This document shows positions 9,069-17,578 of a DNA stretch of 64,000 nt, one piece after another. The stretch is from positions 62,001 through 126,000 of the forward strand of contig NZ_MOBR01000042.1 of the NCBI RefSeq assembly GCF_003732705.1, given 5' to 3'. The notes under the pieces were generated by a model. That model was not told the DNA's origin and ran no database searches. It saw only the letters and a list, made by a program, of their open reading frames with translations. Position 1 is the first letter of the stretch. The number at the start of each line of letters is the position of its first letter. The stretch is from Pseudomonas frederiksbergensis (GTDB lineage Bacteria > Pseudomonadota > Gammaproteobacteria > Pseudomonadales > Pseudomonadaceae). Both the position numbers and the translations under genes were made by a program.

Positions 9069-9830
9069 TCAAACCTGAAAATTAAACTCGATGGCGTCCA
9101 ATTCCTCCACTATTTGTCGCAACTCCGCCCGGCTAGTGTCCATGTCTCGACGACCGATCGTAAAACGCTGCGCTCTGATATCCAATTGAGACAGGTTGTG
9201 TTGAATCTTCCAGAACAGATAATCGGTACTCCACGAACTGACTATCAGGCGCATATCAGAGACCCAGAGCTCAATTCTTTTATCGCTGGTTATCGAAATC
9301 GGCAACACTCGCATATCGCCATCTTTTCGAATACTCCCATTAAAGGCTTCACTTGTATCCTGATGGCTTTCAATCATCGATACCGCCTCCAGGCTTGCCT
9401 TTAACTTATCAGCGCTGATTTTCGATTTCATGACGTCTACCCACGCGGCCATGAGGCTGCCTCGATACTGTTTATCGACCTTTTCTACGGGTTGACCTTC
9501 AATAACCCAGCCAATGGACCATAACATCCCGCTATAGTGTTCAAACCAATCGGCTGGATAGCGCCTGCGATTAGCTCTGGCATCCGCACCCACCTCAGCA
9601 TACGTAATACTGTCCTTTACAAAACGCTTATCTTCTTTCGATAAGCCCGCAAAAAAACTCATCACATTACTTTGCACCATCGAGGCACTTTGCCCGTCGG
9701 CTTCTTCTGATAAACCCAAGCTGCCCCTGACGCTCGACGACTTCAAAGTATTGACATCCCGGCTCGGCGAACCCTGCGCATCTTGTGCAACTTCTTTCAC
9801 AGGCCCGTCACTTAATACAACTTCTTCCAT
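9069..9830 (-). CDS. Unknown protein, three-copy local family (copy B)
   Basis: This protein of about 253 residues has no recognised family. The ATG at 9830 follows a CAGGAG ribosome binding site. Residues 1-60 are polar and probably disordered. From about residue 65 it follows the same pattern as the unknown proteins at 2552-3238 and 3298-4110, with DWFEHYSGMLWSIGW as the shared core, then a helical stretch and a strand-rich C-terminus ending ELDAIEFNFQV. It occupies the space between the two divergent cobalamin operons, is AT-richer than them, and is probably an insertion unrelated to B12 synthesis. Function unknown. Confidence 0.7.
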   Translation of the reverse strand: MEEVVLSDGPVKEVAQDAQGSPSRDVNTLKSSSVRGSLGLSEEADGQSASMVQSNVMSFFAGLSKEDKRFVKDSITYAEVGADARANRRRYPADWFEHYSGMLWSIGWVIEGQPVEKVDKQYRGSLMAAWVDVMKSKISADKLKASLEAVSMIESHQDTSEAFNGSIRKDGDMRVLPISITSDKRIELWVSDMRLIVSSWSTDYLFWKIQHNLSQLDIRAQRFTIGRRDMDTSRAELRQIVEELDAIEFNFQV

Positions 9831-10067
9831 GATCACACTGTCTCCTGACTGCTCTAACGAGTAATTAATTAATAACTTGCAACACCGCCAAACTAACAAC
9901 AAACACTTAGCAAGTTAACCATCAATGTTGTACATCGAATTTCGGGCGGGCCAGGCGCAAAGCCAATAACGTCACTCCCAATGTCAATGCACAATTGAAA
10001 GCGTCAGGCCCTGACGACCGCGTTATCATGCCGACTTTAAAAAATACGCTTCTGGTTGAGATACGAC

Positions 10068-11279
10068 ATGACACCCTGGCTGACAGTAATAGGAATCGCT
10101 GAAGACGGCTTCAAGGGCCTGGGCAAGAACGCCCGACGGGCCCTGCTGAGCGCTTCACGGATCATTGGTGGCCAGCGCCAACTGGATTTGCTGCCGGTGT
10201 GCATTCGTGGCGAGCGGCAGTTATGGCCGAGCCCGTTTTCCCTGGCTCGGGTGCTGGAGCGCCATGGCGAAGCGGTGTGCGTGTTGGCCAGTGGCGACCC
10301 GATGTTCTTTGGCGTCGGCGCCAGCCTTGCGCGGCAAGTGCCTGCCGAACAGATGCTGATCCTGCCGGCGCCCTCTTCCTGCTCCCTGGCGGCAGCGCGG
10401 ATGGGCTGGCCGTTGCAGGAGGTGGTGACGCTGTCGGTGGTGGCTCGTCCGATTGCCGCGCTGAATGCGCACCTGTCCGGTGGCGTGCGGTTGCTGGTGT
10501 TGAGCAATGACGGGCAGAGCCCGGCGGCCATCGCTCAATTGCTGCACGAACGGGGTTTCGGGGCGAGCCGACTGACCGTCCTCGAACACCTGGGTGGCGG
10601 GGCCGAGCGACGTATCGAAGGGCTTGCCAGCGACTGGACCGTCACAGGCATTGCCGATCTCAATGTGATAGCCATCGAATGCATCGCCGACCCTGGCACC
10701 CCACGCCTGTCACGCCTCGCCGGTTTGCCGGATTCAGCCTTCCAGCACGACGGCCAACTGACCAAACGCGATGTGCGCGCCATCACCCTCGCCCGGCTCG
10801 CGCCGACACCCGGCGAATTGTTGTGGGACGTCGGCGCCGGCAGCGGCTCGATCGGCATCGAATGGATGCGTGCACACCCGAGTTGCCGGGCGCTGGCTAT
10901 CGAGGCCGATGACGGACGGCAATTGTTGATCGAGCAGAATCGCGACGCCCTGGGCGTCCCGGGCCTGCAACTGATTCGCGGCAACGCGCCGCAAGCCCTG
11001 GCCGGGCTCGAACGTCCGGACGCGATTTTCATCGGCGGCGGCGTGACCCGCGACGGTGTGCTCGATGCTTGCTGGTCGGCGCTGAAACCCGGCGGCCGAT
11101 TGATCGCCAACGCCGTCACCCTGCAAAGCGAAATGACTCTGATGTCTTGGCGCGACCAGCACGGCGGTGAGTTGACCCGCATCCATATCGCTCAGGCCCG
11201 GCCGTTGGGCGAGTTCGATACCTGGCGCCAAGCGTTGCCGATTACCCTGCTTGATGTGACGAAGCCACTCGATGCGTGA
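10068..11279 (+). CDS. cobL: Precorrin-6Y C5,15-methyltransferase (decarboxylating)
   Basis: The 403-residue bifunctional enzyme methylates C5 and C15 and decarboxylates the acetate side chain at C12, forming precorrin-8X. The N-terminal half is a tetrapyrrole methylase with SGDPMFFGVGASL. The C-terminal half is a CbiT-like Rossmann methylase with WDVGAGSGSIGIEWMR. The ATG at 10068 is preferred, with GGTTGAG seven bases upstream, over the TTG at 10056. It heads the plus-strand operon cobL-cbiD-cobK and overlaps cbiD by eight bases. Confidence 0.95.
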   Translation: MTPWLTVIGIAEDGFKGLGKNARRALLSASRIIGGQRQLDLLPVCIRGERQLWPSPFSLARVLERHGEAVCVLASGDPMFFGVGASLARQVPAEQMLILPAPSSCSLAAARMGWPLQEVVTLSVVARPIAALNAHLSGGVRLLVLSNDGQSPAAIAQLLHERGFGASRLTVLEHLGGGAERRIEGLASDWTVTGIADLNVIAIECIADPGTPRLSRLAGLPDSAFQHDGQLTKRDVRAITLARLAPTPGELLWDVGAGSGSIGIEWMRAHPSCRALAIEADDGRQLLIEQNRDALGVPGLQLIRGNAPQALAGLERPDAIFIGGGVTRDGVLDACWSALKPGGRLIANAVTLQSEMTLMSWRDQHGGELTRIHIAQARPLGEFDTWRQALPITLLDVTKPLDA

Positions 11280-12369
11280 CGAAACCGCTGAACAACCCGC
11301 GCCCCTGCGCAGCGGTCTGACCACCGGCAGTTGCGCCACGGCCACCAGCCTCGCCGCCGCACGCCTGTTGCTCAGCGGCGCGAATGCCGACGCGGTGGAA
11401 ATCGTCCTGCCCAAGGGCAAGCAGGTGCGAATGCGCCTGGAGTTCTGCCGTTTGAGCGACGACGGCGCCGAGGCCGGAACGATCAAGGATGCCGGTGATG
11501 ACCCGGACGTGACCCACGGCGCGTTGCTCTATTCCCACGTGCGCCTGGGCGCCGAACCCGGCATTCGCTTTATTGCCGGCCAAGGCGTTGGCACCGTGAC
11601 GCGGCCCGGTCTGGTGCTGGGTGTCGGCGAACCGGCCATCAACCCGGTGCCGCGCAAAATGATCACCGAGCACCTCACGCTATTGGCTCAGGAGTTGAGC
11701 TACAGCGGTGGTTTCGAGGTCACGGTCAACGTCGAAAACGGCGAAGCCCTGGCGCTGAAAACCATGAACCCGCGCCTGGGAATTCTCGGCGGGTTGTCGA
11801 TTCTCGGTACCAGCGGCATCGTCCGGCCATTCTCCTGCGCGGCGTACATTGCCTCGATCCACCAGGGTATCGACGTCGCCAAAACCAACGGCTATCGGCA
11901 CATCGCCGCCTGCACCGGCAACGCCAGCGAAGACACCATGCGCCGGGTCTACGACCTGCCGGAAATCGCCCTGATCGAAATGGGCGACTTCGTCGGCGCG
12001 GTGCTCAAGCATCTGCGCAGAGTGCCTGTGGATAAACTCAGCCTTTGCGGCGGCTTCGGCAAGATCAGCAAACTGGCGGCCGGGCACATGGATTTGCACA
12101 GTCGCCATTCAAGCATCGACCTGCCGCAACTGGCCGAATGGGCGGCGGCAATTGGCGCCGATGAGGCGTTGCAGCAATCGATCCGCGAGGCCAATACCAG
12201 TCAGCAGGCATTGGCCATGGCCAGTGAGGCCGGCATCGGGTTGGGTGATGAAGTGTGTCGACATGCCTTGGAGTTTGCGCGCAGCGTGGTGCCGGCGCAG
12301 GTTCAGGTCGAGGTTTTTGCGATTGATCGTCAGGGCGGGATAGTCGGGCATGCGGGAGCCTTTCAATGA
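11272..12369 (+). CDS. cbiD: Cobalt-precorrin-5B C1-methyltransferase family (CbiD)
   Basis: CbiD methylates C1 and loses the extruded two-carbon fragment. The 365-residue protein begins with the family signature LRSGLTTGSCATATSLAAA and contains GSFGKISKL-type and TGNASEDTMRR motifs, at normal length. CbiD is named from the anaerobic route, but Pseudomonas uses it in place of the absent CobF beside the oxygen-dependent CobG. It overlaps cobL by eight bases and cobK by four. Confidence 0.95.
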   Translation: MRDETAEQPAPLRSGLTTGSCATATSLAAARLLLSGANADAVEIVLPKGKQVRMRLEFCRLSDDGAEAGTIKDAGDDPDVTHGALLYSHVRLGAEPGIRFIAGQGVGTVTRPGLVLGVGEPAINPVPRKMITEHLTLLAQELSYSGGFEVTVNVENGEALALKTMNPRLGILGGLSILGTSGIVRPFSCAAYIASIHQGIDVAKTNGYRHIAACTGNASEDTMRRVYDLPEIALIEMGDFVGAVLKHLRRVPVDKLSLCGGFGKISKLAAGHMDLHSRHSSIDLPQLAEWAAAIGADEALQQSIREANTSQQALAMASEAGIGLGDEVCRHALEFARSVVPAQVQVEVFAIDRQGGIVGHAGAFQ

Positions 12370-13094
12370 AGCGCGTGTTGTTGCTGGGGGGCGTGACAGA
12401 AGCGTTGGCCATCGCCCGGACGCTGGGACCGGAGCACATCTACAGCCTGGCCGGCGTTGGTCGCGTGCCGACGGATTTGTCCTGTCAGGTTCGCGTCGGC
12501 GGTTACGGCGGTGCTGAAGGCCTGGCGCAATTCATTCGCGAAGAAGGCATTGAACTGCTGCTGGACGCCACCCATCCCTACGCCGCGCGAATCAGTCAAA
12601 ACGCTGCGACCGCCGCACAGTTGAGCGACATCCCATGCTGGGCCCTGCGTCGTTCAGCCTGGCAACCACAGGCCGGGGATGACTGGCGTGAAGTCAGCGA
12701 CTGGGCGGAACTGATCGAGGCGTTGAAACCCTTCCGCCGACCACTGTTCACCCTCGGCCGCGAGCCCTTGCAACACCTGCACGAAATCCCCCCGGAACAG
12801 TTCTGGACCTTGCGCGCGCTCGACGCTTACCCCGGCAACGAACGCTGCGAAGTCATCGGCGCCCGTGGGCCGTTTTTGCTCGAAGGTGAACGCGAACTGT
12901 TCGAACGCCGGCAGATCGATGTGCTGATCAGCAAAAACAGCGGCAGCGCCGCCACCGAACCGAAACTGGAAGTGGCGCGGGAGCGTGGGGTGCCGGTGCT
13001 GGTGTTGAAGCGGCCGGTGTTGGCGAGGGTTGAGCGGGAGTTCGGGGCTGTGGATGAAGTGCTGCAGGCCCTGAAAGAACGTGGATTGCGCTGA
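12366..13094 (+). CDS. cobK: Precorrin-6A reductase
   Basis: This 242-residue NADPH-dependent enzyme reduces the macrocycle of precorrin-6A. CbiJ/CobK family marks are the N-terminal VLLLGGVTEALAIA nucleotide-binding loop, LLDATHPYAARIS, and LISKNSGSAATEPKLEVARE near the C-terminus. The ATG overlaps the cbiD stop by four bases. It ends the operon and is followed by a REP pair. CobM, needed between CobJ and CbiD, is not in this window. Confidence 0.95.
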   Translation: MKRVLLLGGVTEALAIARTLGPEHIYSLAGVGRVPTDLSCQVRVGGYGGAEGLAQFIREEGIELLLDATHPYAARISQNAATAAQLSDIPCWALRRSAWQPQAGDDWREVSDWAELIEALKPFRRPLFTLGREPLQHLHEIPPEQFWTLRALDAYPGNERCEVIGARGPFLLEGERELFERRQIDVLISKNSGSAATEPKLEVARERGVPVLVLKRPVLARVEREFGAVDEVLQALKERGLR

Positions 13095-13115
13095 AAACTG
13101 CGAACGGCATAGGCC

Positions 13116-13195
13116 GCTTTCGCAAGCAAGCCCGCTCCCACACTGATTGCGTGAACACTGTAGATCTACTGTGGGAGCGGGCTTGCTCGCGAAGG
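13116..13195. repeat. REP pair (BIME)
   Basis: Two inverted copies of a REP sequence containing GTGGGAGCGGGCTTGCTCGC face each other with a short spacer, just after cobK. Such elements are numerous in this window and may stabilise the mRNA 3' end. Confidence 0.85.
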
Positions 13196-13296
13196 CAACT
13201 TGACTGACGACACAAGGCTAAAGCCTACAAATCAACAGGACCTTACGCACAGCATCATCAAAACCAGCCGACTGACTTAGTCAGACTTCAACCGGT

Positions 13297-13647
13297 ATGT
13301 TTTCGAGCACTTTAACTGAAGTGCCAGAGCCCCAAATGCCCGAAAAATTCGCCCGTTTCGATATCAAGGAGTTTCTCCTGTCACCCGCCGATATGTGCAA
13401 CTACATCCAGGCTTGTGAAGTGGAAGACCCAGGCGATGGGAGCCTCAATCGTGTGGCACTCATGGACGTCAAACACCTCATTCGCGCAAGAATTCAAAGA
13501 GACCCGCAATTCGCCCAGGCATTGCGAATCGAAGTCGCTACACTCTTTCATAACGGTCAGCCAGAACTAGCTCGCAGGTTCTTGCTCCTGTTGAATGAGG
13601 CGCTGCGACACCACACCGCACGCCGCTTTTTTACTTATCGGCCCTGA
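13297..13647 (+). CDS. Orphan antitoxin-like small protein
   Basis: This protein has up to 116 residues; ATG at 13336 would give 103. Neither start has a clear ribosome binding site. Residues about 18-55 (FDIKEFLLSPADMCNYIQACE) resemble the N-terminus of HigA-like addiction-module antidotes. The second half (ARIQRDPQFAQALRIEVATLFHNGQPELARRFLLLL) resembles a different short antitoxin-type family. No helix-turn-helix is obvious and no toxin gene is next to it. It lies between the cobK REP pair and the copper genes. A regulator or orphan antitoxin is my inference; the family resemblance is from memory and should be checked by a profile search. Confidence 0.55.
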   Translation: MFSSTLTEVPEPQMPEKFARFDIKEFLLSPADMCNYIQACEVEDPGDGSLNRVALMDVKHLIRARIQRDPQFAQALRIEVATLFHNGQPELARRFLLLLNEALRHHTARRFFTYRP

Positions 13648-13672
13648 TCAGGCTAAATAGCCGCGCCTGATC
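13646..13672. promoter_or_regulatory. Inverted repeat before the copper cluster
   Basis: GATCAGGC and GCCTGATC form perfect 8-bp arms with an 11-base spacer. The repeat overlaps the stop codon of the preceding gene and lies 24 bases before the start at 13696. It could be an operator or a weak terminator; there is no T run. Confidence 0.35.
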
Positions 13673-13695
13673 GCCCACCCAACCGGATCTGTCCC

Positions 13696-14094
13696 ATGTC
13701 CCGACAACGGCTCGCATTTGCCTGGATCGCCTGCTTTGCAGTGCTGTTCAATATGCTCGCCATGCCGATGACCGGTGCGATGGCGCAGTCGGCGAAGTCA
13801 CCCGCCGAACAGTTGTTGTGGGGGAGTTTTTGCACGTCCAGCGGCACGAAGATGGTGGCGATTTCCCTGGGCAAAATCGAACAGAAAGCCCCACAAAACG
13901 ACGATCATTCCAACATGCAGCATTGCTGGTGCTGCTCGGGTTCCGCACCGTTGGTGGCATTGCCGGGGCATGTACCGCAGTTGTATTTCGCGCGGTTCGA
14001 GGCCAATCACAGCCTGCCCGCCGCCTCTCTCGACACACCGACACCGCGCCAGCAATGGCCGAGCCTCAACCCCCGCGCGTCCCCTCTGGTGTGA
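13696..14094 (+). CDS. DUF2946 family protein, copper cluster
   Basis: The 132-residue protein has an N-terminal hydrophobic segment (FAWIACFAVLFNMLAMPM) that serves as signal or anchor. The DUF2946 pattern continues with SFCTSSGTK, then HSNMQHCWCCSG near residue 76. The clustered His, Met and Cys residues would suit copper handling at the periplasmic face. It opens a five-gene run ending with a copper receptor and a PepSY protein. Function is inferred from this neighbourhood. Confidence 0.8.
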   Translation: MSRQRLAFAWIACFAVLFNMLAMPMTGAMAQSAKSPAEQLLWGSFCTSSGTKMVAISLGKIEQKAPQNDDHSNMQHCWCCSGSAPLVALPGHVPQLYFARFEANHSLPAASLDTPTPRQQWPSLNPRASPLV

Positions 14095-14142
14095 TTCCTT
14101 CTCGCAATTGACCTGCGTTTTGAATCGTTCTGGAGAACTGCC

Positions 14143-14622
14143 ATGTTGAACAAACTCATCGTTCTGGCCGCGTTGCTGCTGCCTGCCTGTTTCGCCAATG
14201 CCCATGAATACAAGGCCGGCGAGCTGGAAATCGCCCATCCGTGGTCGCAAGAGTTGCCACCCAACGCGCCCACCGTGGCGGCTTACTTCGTGATTCAAAA
14301 CAACGGCAAAACCGCTGACCGACTGCTGAGTGTTGACTCGCCGATTTCAGAGATTGCCCAGTTGCATGAGCACGTCATGCAGAACGACTTGATGAAAATG
14401 CAGCAGGTACCCAGCGTCGAAATCCCGGCCGGTGGCAATGTCACGTTTGCGCCGATGGCTTACCACGTGATGCTGCTGAACCTGAAAGACCGCAGCCTGC
14501 TCCGCGACGGCAAGCGTTTCCCGCTGACGATGCATTTCGAGAAATCCGGTGATGTGACCGTCGAAGTCTCGGTGCAGAAGAAACCGCCGGAAGACATGCA
14601 GATGCACGCCCACGCCCAGTAA
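14143..14622 (+). CDS. Periplasmic copper chaperone PCu(A)C
   Basis: This 159-residue protein has a clear signal peptide (MLNKLIVLAALLLPACFANA) and the PCuAC fold, family PF04314. It contains HEHVMQNDLMKMQQV near residue 76 and FAPMAYHVMLLNL near residue 104, which supply the Met and His ligands of the copper site. Such chaperones carry Cu(I) in the periplasm, often to cytochrome oxidase. The tail ends in a Met/His sequence (MQMHAHAQ) that could bind additional copper. It lies between two DUF2946 genes. Confidence 0.9.
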   Translation: MLNKLIVLAALLLPACFANAHEYKAGELEIAHPWSQELPPNAPTVAAYFVIQNNGKTADRLLSVDSPISEIAQLHEHVMQNDLMKMQQVPSVEIPAGGNVTFAPMAYHVMLLNLKDRSLLRDGKRFPLTMHFEKSGDVTVEVSVQKKPPEDMQMHAHAQ

Positions 14623-14642
14623 TCGCCTGAGCCGCAAACACC

Positions 14643-15083
14643 ATGCGCCCGCTTAGCGCCAGGTCATCCGCACACCGCCGTCAGTCCCTGAGCCTGACCC
14701 GCGGCAGCTGGATCAGCCTGTTCGCCATGTTGATGATCTTTATCGGCCCACTGATTTCTCAGTCGATGCCGATGGATCAACGCGCCTCGCCGCTCATGAA
14801 CATGAGCATGAGCATGAGCATGTCGATGGACATGAGCATGGACGGGCATGGGGAACAGGCTAAAGAACACTGCCCACCGCAAGCCGAACACCACGCGCTA
14901 TGGGAAAAATGCGGCTATTGCAGCCTGCTGTTCAACTGCCCGGCGCTGACCGGCGGGCAGTCGTTCAGCGCATTCGATACGCCTCACGCAACGACCTTCA
15001 CCACTCCCGCCACCCGCCTGGGTCACGCCCGGCAATCGTTCTTCCCCGGCGCTAGAACCCGCGCCCCGCCTATCGCTTCGTAA
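14643..15083 (+). CDS. Met-rich DUF2946 protein
   Basis: The 146-residue protein has an N-terminal membrane segment (SLFAMLMIFIGPLIS). A striking Met/Ser run at residues about 50-68 (repeated MSMS ending MDMSMDGHGEQ) would bind Cu(I). The DUF2946 core has HALWEKCGYCSLLFNCPAL. It follows the PCuAC gene by 20 bases and probably acts in the same copper pathway. Alternating MS repeats arise from a short DNA tandem repeat near 14797-14840. Confidence 0.8.
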   Translation: MRPLSARSSAHRRQSLSLTRGSWISLFAMLMIFIGPLISQSMPMDQRASPLMNMSMSMSMSMDMSMDGHGEQAKEHCPPQAEHHALWEKCGYCSLLFNCPALTGGQSFSAFDTPHATTFTTPATRLGHARQSFFPGARTRAPPIAS

Positions 15084-15132
15084 ACCCCCACACCGATCTC
15101 ACACGGTTTAGAAGATAGCCATCGCAACCTGT

Positions 15133-15292
15133 GAGAGCGGGCTTTTGTGGCGAGGGGGCTTGCCCCCGTTGGGTCGCGTAGCGGCCCCAAAACCTGCAAT
15201 TGCTGTGTATCAGGTACACCGCGCGCAATGGTTTTACGACTGCTTCGCAGCCGAACGGGGGCAAGCCCCCTCGCCACACAAGCCCGCTCCCA
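15133..15292. repeat. Compound REP pair before oprC
   Basis: Inverted copies of a repeat containing GGCGAGGGGGCTTGCCCCCG lie inside a second inverted pair containing GAGCGGGCTT. This fold would separate the DUF2946 gene from the receptor gene. The same GGGGGCTTGCCCCC type recurs at 47330-47462. Confidence 0.8.
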
Positions 15293-15349
15293 CAGGGGAT
15301 TGCGCACGCTGCCGGCCGTGTCGTTTACGACTGTTCGATGGAAATTGTC

Positions 15350-17425
15350 ATGTCCAGGTTTTCTGCTGACACACGCTTTATCTACACCCACGCCACTGCC
15401 GTCCTTTGCGGCGTTTTACTGTCCCCGATGGTGCTGGCCGACGACCACGCCGGCCACACCGAAGAACTGAGCCCGACGGTGATCACCGCCATCGCGCCGA
15501 GTTCGCCGCTGACCGTCGTCACCAATCCCAAGGACCCACGCCAACCGGTGCCGGCCAGCGACGGTGGCGATTATTTGAAGACCATTCCCGGCTTCGCCCT
15601 GGTGCGCAATGGCGGCACCAACGGCGATCCGGTGCTGCGCGGCATGTTCGGTTCGCGCCTGAATATCCTCACCAACGGCAGCATGATGCTCGGCGCCTGC
15701 CCCGGCCGCATGGACGCGCCGACCTCGTACATATCCCCCGAAACCTACGACAAACTCACCGTAATCAAAGGCCCGCAAACCGTGCTCTGGGGACCGGGCG
15801 CCTCCGCTGGCACGATCCTGTTCGATCGTGAACCGGAACACTTCGGCGAACTCGGCACCCGCGTGAACGCCAGCGTGCTGGCCGGCTCCAACGGCCGCTT
15901 CGACAAAGTGGTGGATGCCGCTGCGGGCGGGCCGCTGGGCTATGTGCGGGTGATCGGCAACACCGCGCATTCGGACGACTACAAGGACGGCAACAACGAC
16001 ACCGTGGCGTCACGCTATGACAAATGGAACGGCGATGTCGCGCTCGGTTGGACCCCGGACGCCGACACCTTGCTGGAACTGACCGCCGGCAAGGGCGATG
16101 GCGAAGCGCGTTACGCCGGGCGCAGCATGGACGGTTCGCAGTTCAAGCGCGAAAGCCTGGGCCTGCGGTTCGAGAAGTCCAACATCGGCGATGTGCTGGA
16201 TAAAGTCGAAGCCCAGGTCTACTACAACTACGCCGACCATGTGATGGACAACTACACCCTGCGCACGCCGTCCGGCACCGGGATGATGGCAGGGCCGATG
16301 GCGTCCAACGTCGATCGCCGGACCCTTGGTGCGCGGATCAAGGCGACCTGGCGCTGGGCCGATGTGCAATTGATCAGCGGCCTCGATGCGCAGACCAACG
16401 AACACCGCCAACGCAGCAGCATGGGCATCGACACCTATAAGGACCTGCCCTACACCAAGGACGCCGACTTCCATAATTACGGCGTGTTCAGCGAACTGAC
16501 CTGGTACGCCGCCGACCGTGATCGCGTGATCACCGGTGCGCGCGTGGACCGCGCGAGCGCCAAGGATTTTCGGCAAACCATCGATGCCGGAATGATGAGC
16601 ATGCCGAACCCGACCGCCGACAAGACCCGCGCCGATACCCTGCCCAGCGGCTTCGTCCGTTACGAGCATGACTTGGCCGACAGCCCGACCACGCTCTACG
16701 CCGGCCTCGGCCACGCCGAGCGCTTCCCGGATTACTGGGAGCTGTTTTCCCCCGACTCCGGCCCCGCCGGTTCGGTGAATGCCTTCGATTCGATCAAACC
16801 GGAAAAGACCACCCAGCTCGACTTCGGCCTGCAATACAAGACCGAAAACCTCGAAGCCTGGGCCTCGGGTTATGTCGGCCAGGTGCGCGATTACATCCTG
16901 TTCAACTACACGCCGGGAATGATGGGCGCGACTTCGCAAGCGCAGAACATCGACGCGCGAATCATGGGTGGCGAATTGGGTGCGGCCTACAAGCTGACCA
17001 GCAACTGGAAAGCCGACGCGACCCTGGCCTACGCCTGGGGCAAGAACAGCAGCGACGGCAAGGCACTGCCGCAGATGCCGCCGCTGGATGCGCGTTTCGG
17101 CCTGACCTACAGCGAAGACAACTGGAGCGCCGGGGCCTTGTGGCGCGTGGTCGCGGCGCAAAACCGCATCGACCGGAACAAGGGCAACGTGGTCGGCAAG
17201 GACTTCGACAAGAGCTCGGGTTTCGGCGTGTTCTCGCTGAACGGTGCGTACCGCATCAACAAGAACTGGAAGGTCAGCAGCGGCGTCGACAACTTGTTCG
17301 GCAAGGCTTACGCCGAGCATTTGAACCTGGCCGGCAATGCCGGTTTCGGCTACCCGGCCAATGACCCGCAAGCTATCAACGAACCGGGGCGAACGCTCTG
17401 GACCAAGGTGGATATGAGTTTCTAA
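15350..17425 (+). CDS. oprC: TonB-dependent copper receptor OprC
   Basis: This 691-residue outer-membrane receptor has a signal sequence ending near MVLADDHAGHT. The plug domain carries DYLKTIPGFALVRNG and VLRGMFGSRLNIL, and the beta-barrel ends in KVDMSF. The CxxxM-HxM copper site described for P. aeruginosa OprC is present: Cys117, Met121, His297 and Met299. The Cys-to-His spacing of 180 residues equals that in the P. aeruginosa protein as I recall it. The ATG at 15350 is preferred over 15338. OprC brings copper across the outer membrane; the preceding chaperone and following PepSY protein fit this role. Confidence 0.92.
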   Translation: MSRFSADTRFIYTHATAVLCGVLLSPMVLADDHAGHTEELSPTVITAIAPSSPLTVVTNPKDPRQPVPASDGGDYLKTIPGFALVRNGGTNGDPVLRGMFGSRLNILTNGSMMLGACPGRMDAPTSYISPETYDKLTVIKGPQTVLWGPGASAGTILFDREPEHFGELGTRVNASVLAGSNGRFDKVVDAAAGGPLGYVRVIGNTAHSDDYKDGNNDTVASRYDKWNGDVALGWTPDADTLLELTAGKGDGEARYAGRSMDGSQFKRESLGLRFEKSNIGDVLDKVEAQVYYNYADHVMDNYTLRTPSGTGMMAGPMASNVDRRTLGARIKATWRWADVQLISGLDAQTNEHRQRSSMGIDTYKDLPYTKDADFHNYGVFSELTWYAADRDRVITGARVDRASAKDFRQTIDAGMMSMPNPTADKTRADTLPSGFVRYEHDLADSPTTLYAGLGHAERFPDYWELFSPDSGPAGSVNAFDSIKPEKTTQLDFGLQYKTENLEAWASGYVGQVRDYILFNYTPGMMGATSQAQNIDARIMGGELGAAYKLTSNWKADATLAYAWGKNSSDGKALPQMPPLDARFGLTYSEDNWSAGALWRVVAAQNRIDRNKGNVVGKDFDKSSGFGVFSLNGAYRINKNWKVSSGVDNLFGKAYAEHLNLAGNAGFGYPANDPQAINEPGRTLWTKVDMSF

Positions 17426-17438
17426 CAACATGCAAAAC

Positions 17439-17530
17439 CTGTGGGAGCGAGCTTGCTCGCGATAACGTCAGGTCAGTCAACAGATATGTTGACTGAAAGG
17501 GCCTCATCGCGAGCAAGCTCGCTCCCACAG
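17439..17530. repeat. REP pair between oprC and the PepSY gene
   Basis: Inverted copies of GTGGGAGCGAGCTTGCTCGC flank a short spacer, directly after the oprC stop region. Confidence 0.85.
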
Positions 17531-17578
17531 GGACTGCGGTGAAACAAAAAAAGAACCAAGCCAAGCGGAGCACACGTG

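Noticed and set aside
8882..10067. Cobalamin riboswitch before the cob operons
   Set aside because: No B12-box or matching stem pattern was found by eye upstream of cobG or cobL.
16010..17431. Long minus-strand open frame opposite oprC
   Set aside because: The plus strand encodes a complete TonB receptor with copper ligands; the antisense frame has no recognisable protein.
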